Shown here: one piece after another, positions 63,047 to 64,000 of the stretch
Position numbering within the stretch: the first letter of the stretch is position 1
How the letters are laid out: each line of letters opens with the position of its first letter
Assembly: GCA_030650995.1 (NCBI GenBank)
Contig: JAUSCY010000086.1
Span: 1-64,000, forward strand
From: Sheuella sp.
Lineage (GTDB): Bacteria > Pseudomonadota > Gammaproteobacteria > Burkholderiales > Burkholderiaceae_B
Direction: 5' to 3'
Length of the DNA stretch: 64,000 nt
Notes under the pieces: model-generated
The model's input: only the letters and a program-made list of their open reading frames with translations
Told to the model about the DNA's origin: nothing
The model's database searches: none
Made by a program: the position numbers and the translations under genes

Positions 63047-64000
63047 ATGAAATATTCCATCTTTTCACTCATCAAACAATCCATGTCCAGCCACTCGGGC
63101 TGGCCCATGGCATGGCGAAACCCCGAGCCTAAAAAACATTACGATGTTGTAATCGTAGGCGGAGGTGGCCACGGACTCGCTACAGCTTTTTATCTTGCTA
63201 AAAACCACGGTATTAAAAATATAGCGGTGCTCGAAAAAGGCTGGGTAGGGGGTGGCAATACGGGACGAAACACGACAATCGTGCGCTCGAATTACATGCC
63301 CGAAGAAAATGCTCATTTTTATGAATGGTCACTCAAACTCTGGCACCAGCTTTCTCAAGAGCTCAATTACAACGTCATGTTCAGCCCGCGGGGCGTAATT
63401 AACCTTGCACACACAGAAAGTCAGCGCGACCAGCTTTTCAGGCGAGGTAACAGAATGCGGCTCAACGGTATCGACGCTGAATGGATGACGCGGGCTGAAA
63501 TCCAGAAATTCGTCCCGCTGCTCGACGGTTCTGACAATCCGAGATTTCCAATTATCGGCGGTCTGATGCAGCGCAGAGGCGGTACAGCCAGGCATGATGC
63601 TGTCGCGTGGGGTTTTGCCCGTGGTGCATCGGCTCTCGGGGTCGACATCATTCAGAATTGCGAAGTGCAAGGATTTATTCGTGAAAATAATCGAATTACC
63701 GCAATCGAAACTTCTCGCGGCCGTATTGGCGCAGGACAAGTTGGGCTGGCTGTTGCAGGAAATAGCGGTCGTGTCGCAAACATGGCGGGACTCAAGCTGC
63801 CGATCGAAACACATGTACTGCAAGCATTCGTATCCGAACCTCTCAAACCTATTTTAGACACCGTAATATCTTATGGTGCAGGACACTTTTATATCAGCCA
63901 GTCCGATAAAGGTGAACTGGTGATGGGGGGAGATCTGGATTTTTATCCAAGCTATGGCCAAAAAGGCAATCTTCCAATAGTAGAAGAAGCAATCTCCATT
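63047..64000 (+). CDS. soxB: Sarcosine oxidase beta-subunit-like FAD oxidoreductase (partial, 5' part)
   Basis: An open frame of 318 codons reaching the right window edge, without stop. The FAD-binding motif is YDVVIVGGGGHGLATAFYLA, followed by LEKGWVGGGNTGRNTTIVRSNY, in which the heterotetrameric sarcosine oxidase family covalently binds FMN at a His; the family stretch MFSPRGVINLAHTESQRDQ and GGTARHDAVAWGFARGAS also match. The protein oxidises sarcosine or another N-methylated amine. The remaining subunits (soxD, soxA, soxG) would lie beyond the edge. ATG at 63047 is chosen; the ATG at 63042 meets a stop after two codons. The LysR gene is divergent. Confidence 0.9.
   Translation, partial: MKYSIFSLIKQSMSSHSGWPMAWRNPEPKKHYDVVIVGGGGHGLATAFYLAKNHGIKNIAVLEKGWVGGGNTGRNTTIVRSNYMPEENAHFYEWSLKLWHQLSQELNYNVMFSPRGVINLAHTESQRDQLFRRGNRMRLNGIDAEWMTRAEIQKFVPLLDGSDNPRFPIIGGLMQRRGGTARHDAVAWGFARGASALGVDIIQNCEVQGFIRENNRITAIETSRGRIGAGQVGLAVAGNSGRVANMAGLKLPIETHVLQAFVSEPLKPILDTVISYGAGHFYISQSDKGELVMGGDLDFYPSYGQKGNLPIVEEAISI

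Noticed and set aside
63042-63050. Upstream ATG for the sarcosine-oxidase-like gene
   Set aside because: It reads ATG AAA TGA and stops at once; the ATG at 63047 opens the long frame.

Overview
This window looks like a chromosome segment of a Burkholderiales betaproteobacterium, most likely Alcaligenaceae-like. The leucyl-tRNA synthetase, the BktB-type thiolase, the leuS-lptE-holA order and the pyrG-kdsA-eno-ftsB order all read like Bordetella-type relatives. Taxonomy is inferred from remembered family sequences, not from a search. No rRNA, tRNA, CRISPR array, insertion sequence or prophage gene was found. Coding density is very high, and many gene ends overlap by 1 to 73 bases.

Region by region: 1-5.8 kb is visibly AT-richer and holds the end of an unknown gene, two divergent acyltransferase-3/SGNH O-acetyltransferases and a CycA-like amino-acid permease. 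5.9-9.8 kb is a same-strand run of a DUF2092 lipoprotein, a secreted Gly/Ala repeat protein, a CaCA-type cation/proton antiporter and a membrane-anchored TAXI protein. 9.8-11.4 kb has a convergent KDG-kinase/KDPG-aldolase pair. 11.4-32.7 kb is largely housekeeping: ispH-fkpB, radC, bktB, a flavin monooxygenase, a CFA-type methyltransferase, a Bcr/CflA pump, rpmB-rpmG, leuS-lptE-holA, proA, hemJ, an rRNA methyltransferase, a 58-residue small protein behind a triple palindrome, an RDD protein, an apparently degenerate AMP-binding protein, a gamma carbonic anhydrase, hslO and a class-V aminotransferase. 32.8-44.5 kb holds an orphan TadE-like protein, ftsB-eno-kdsA-pyrG, aminopeptidase P, DedA, a two-subunit 3-oxoacid CoA-transferase, a thioesterase and ETF-quinone oxidoreductase.

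44.6-60 kb is a catabolic region. A GntR/FadR-type regulator sits among four transcription units: SDR-FAH hydrolase-IlvD/Edd dehydratase; the regulator itself; SDR-Ldh2; and 2-hydroxyacid dehydrogenase-ABC importer-UxaA dehydratase. Both divergent intergenic regions carry the same palindrome (AATTGG-N5-CCAATT), suggesting one regulator controls the whole locus. The enzymes fit oxidation, dehydration and cleavage of an imported sugar acid or deoxy-sugar acid.

60-64 kb has a CopD-like membrane protein, a TPR protein fused to a TylF-like methyltransferase, and a LysR regulator divergent from a sarcosine oxidase beta-subunit-like gene that runs off the window.

Nothing here is clearly a new defence or mobile system. 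The most novel-looking items are the triple-palindrome small gene, the AMP-binding protein that has lost its catalytic motifs, the lipoprotein/repeat-protein/antiporter/TAXI run, an acyltransferase without a normal start codon, and the shared-operator sugar-acid locus.
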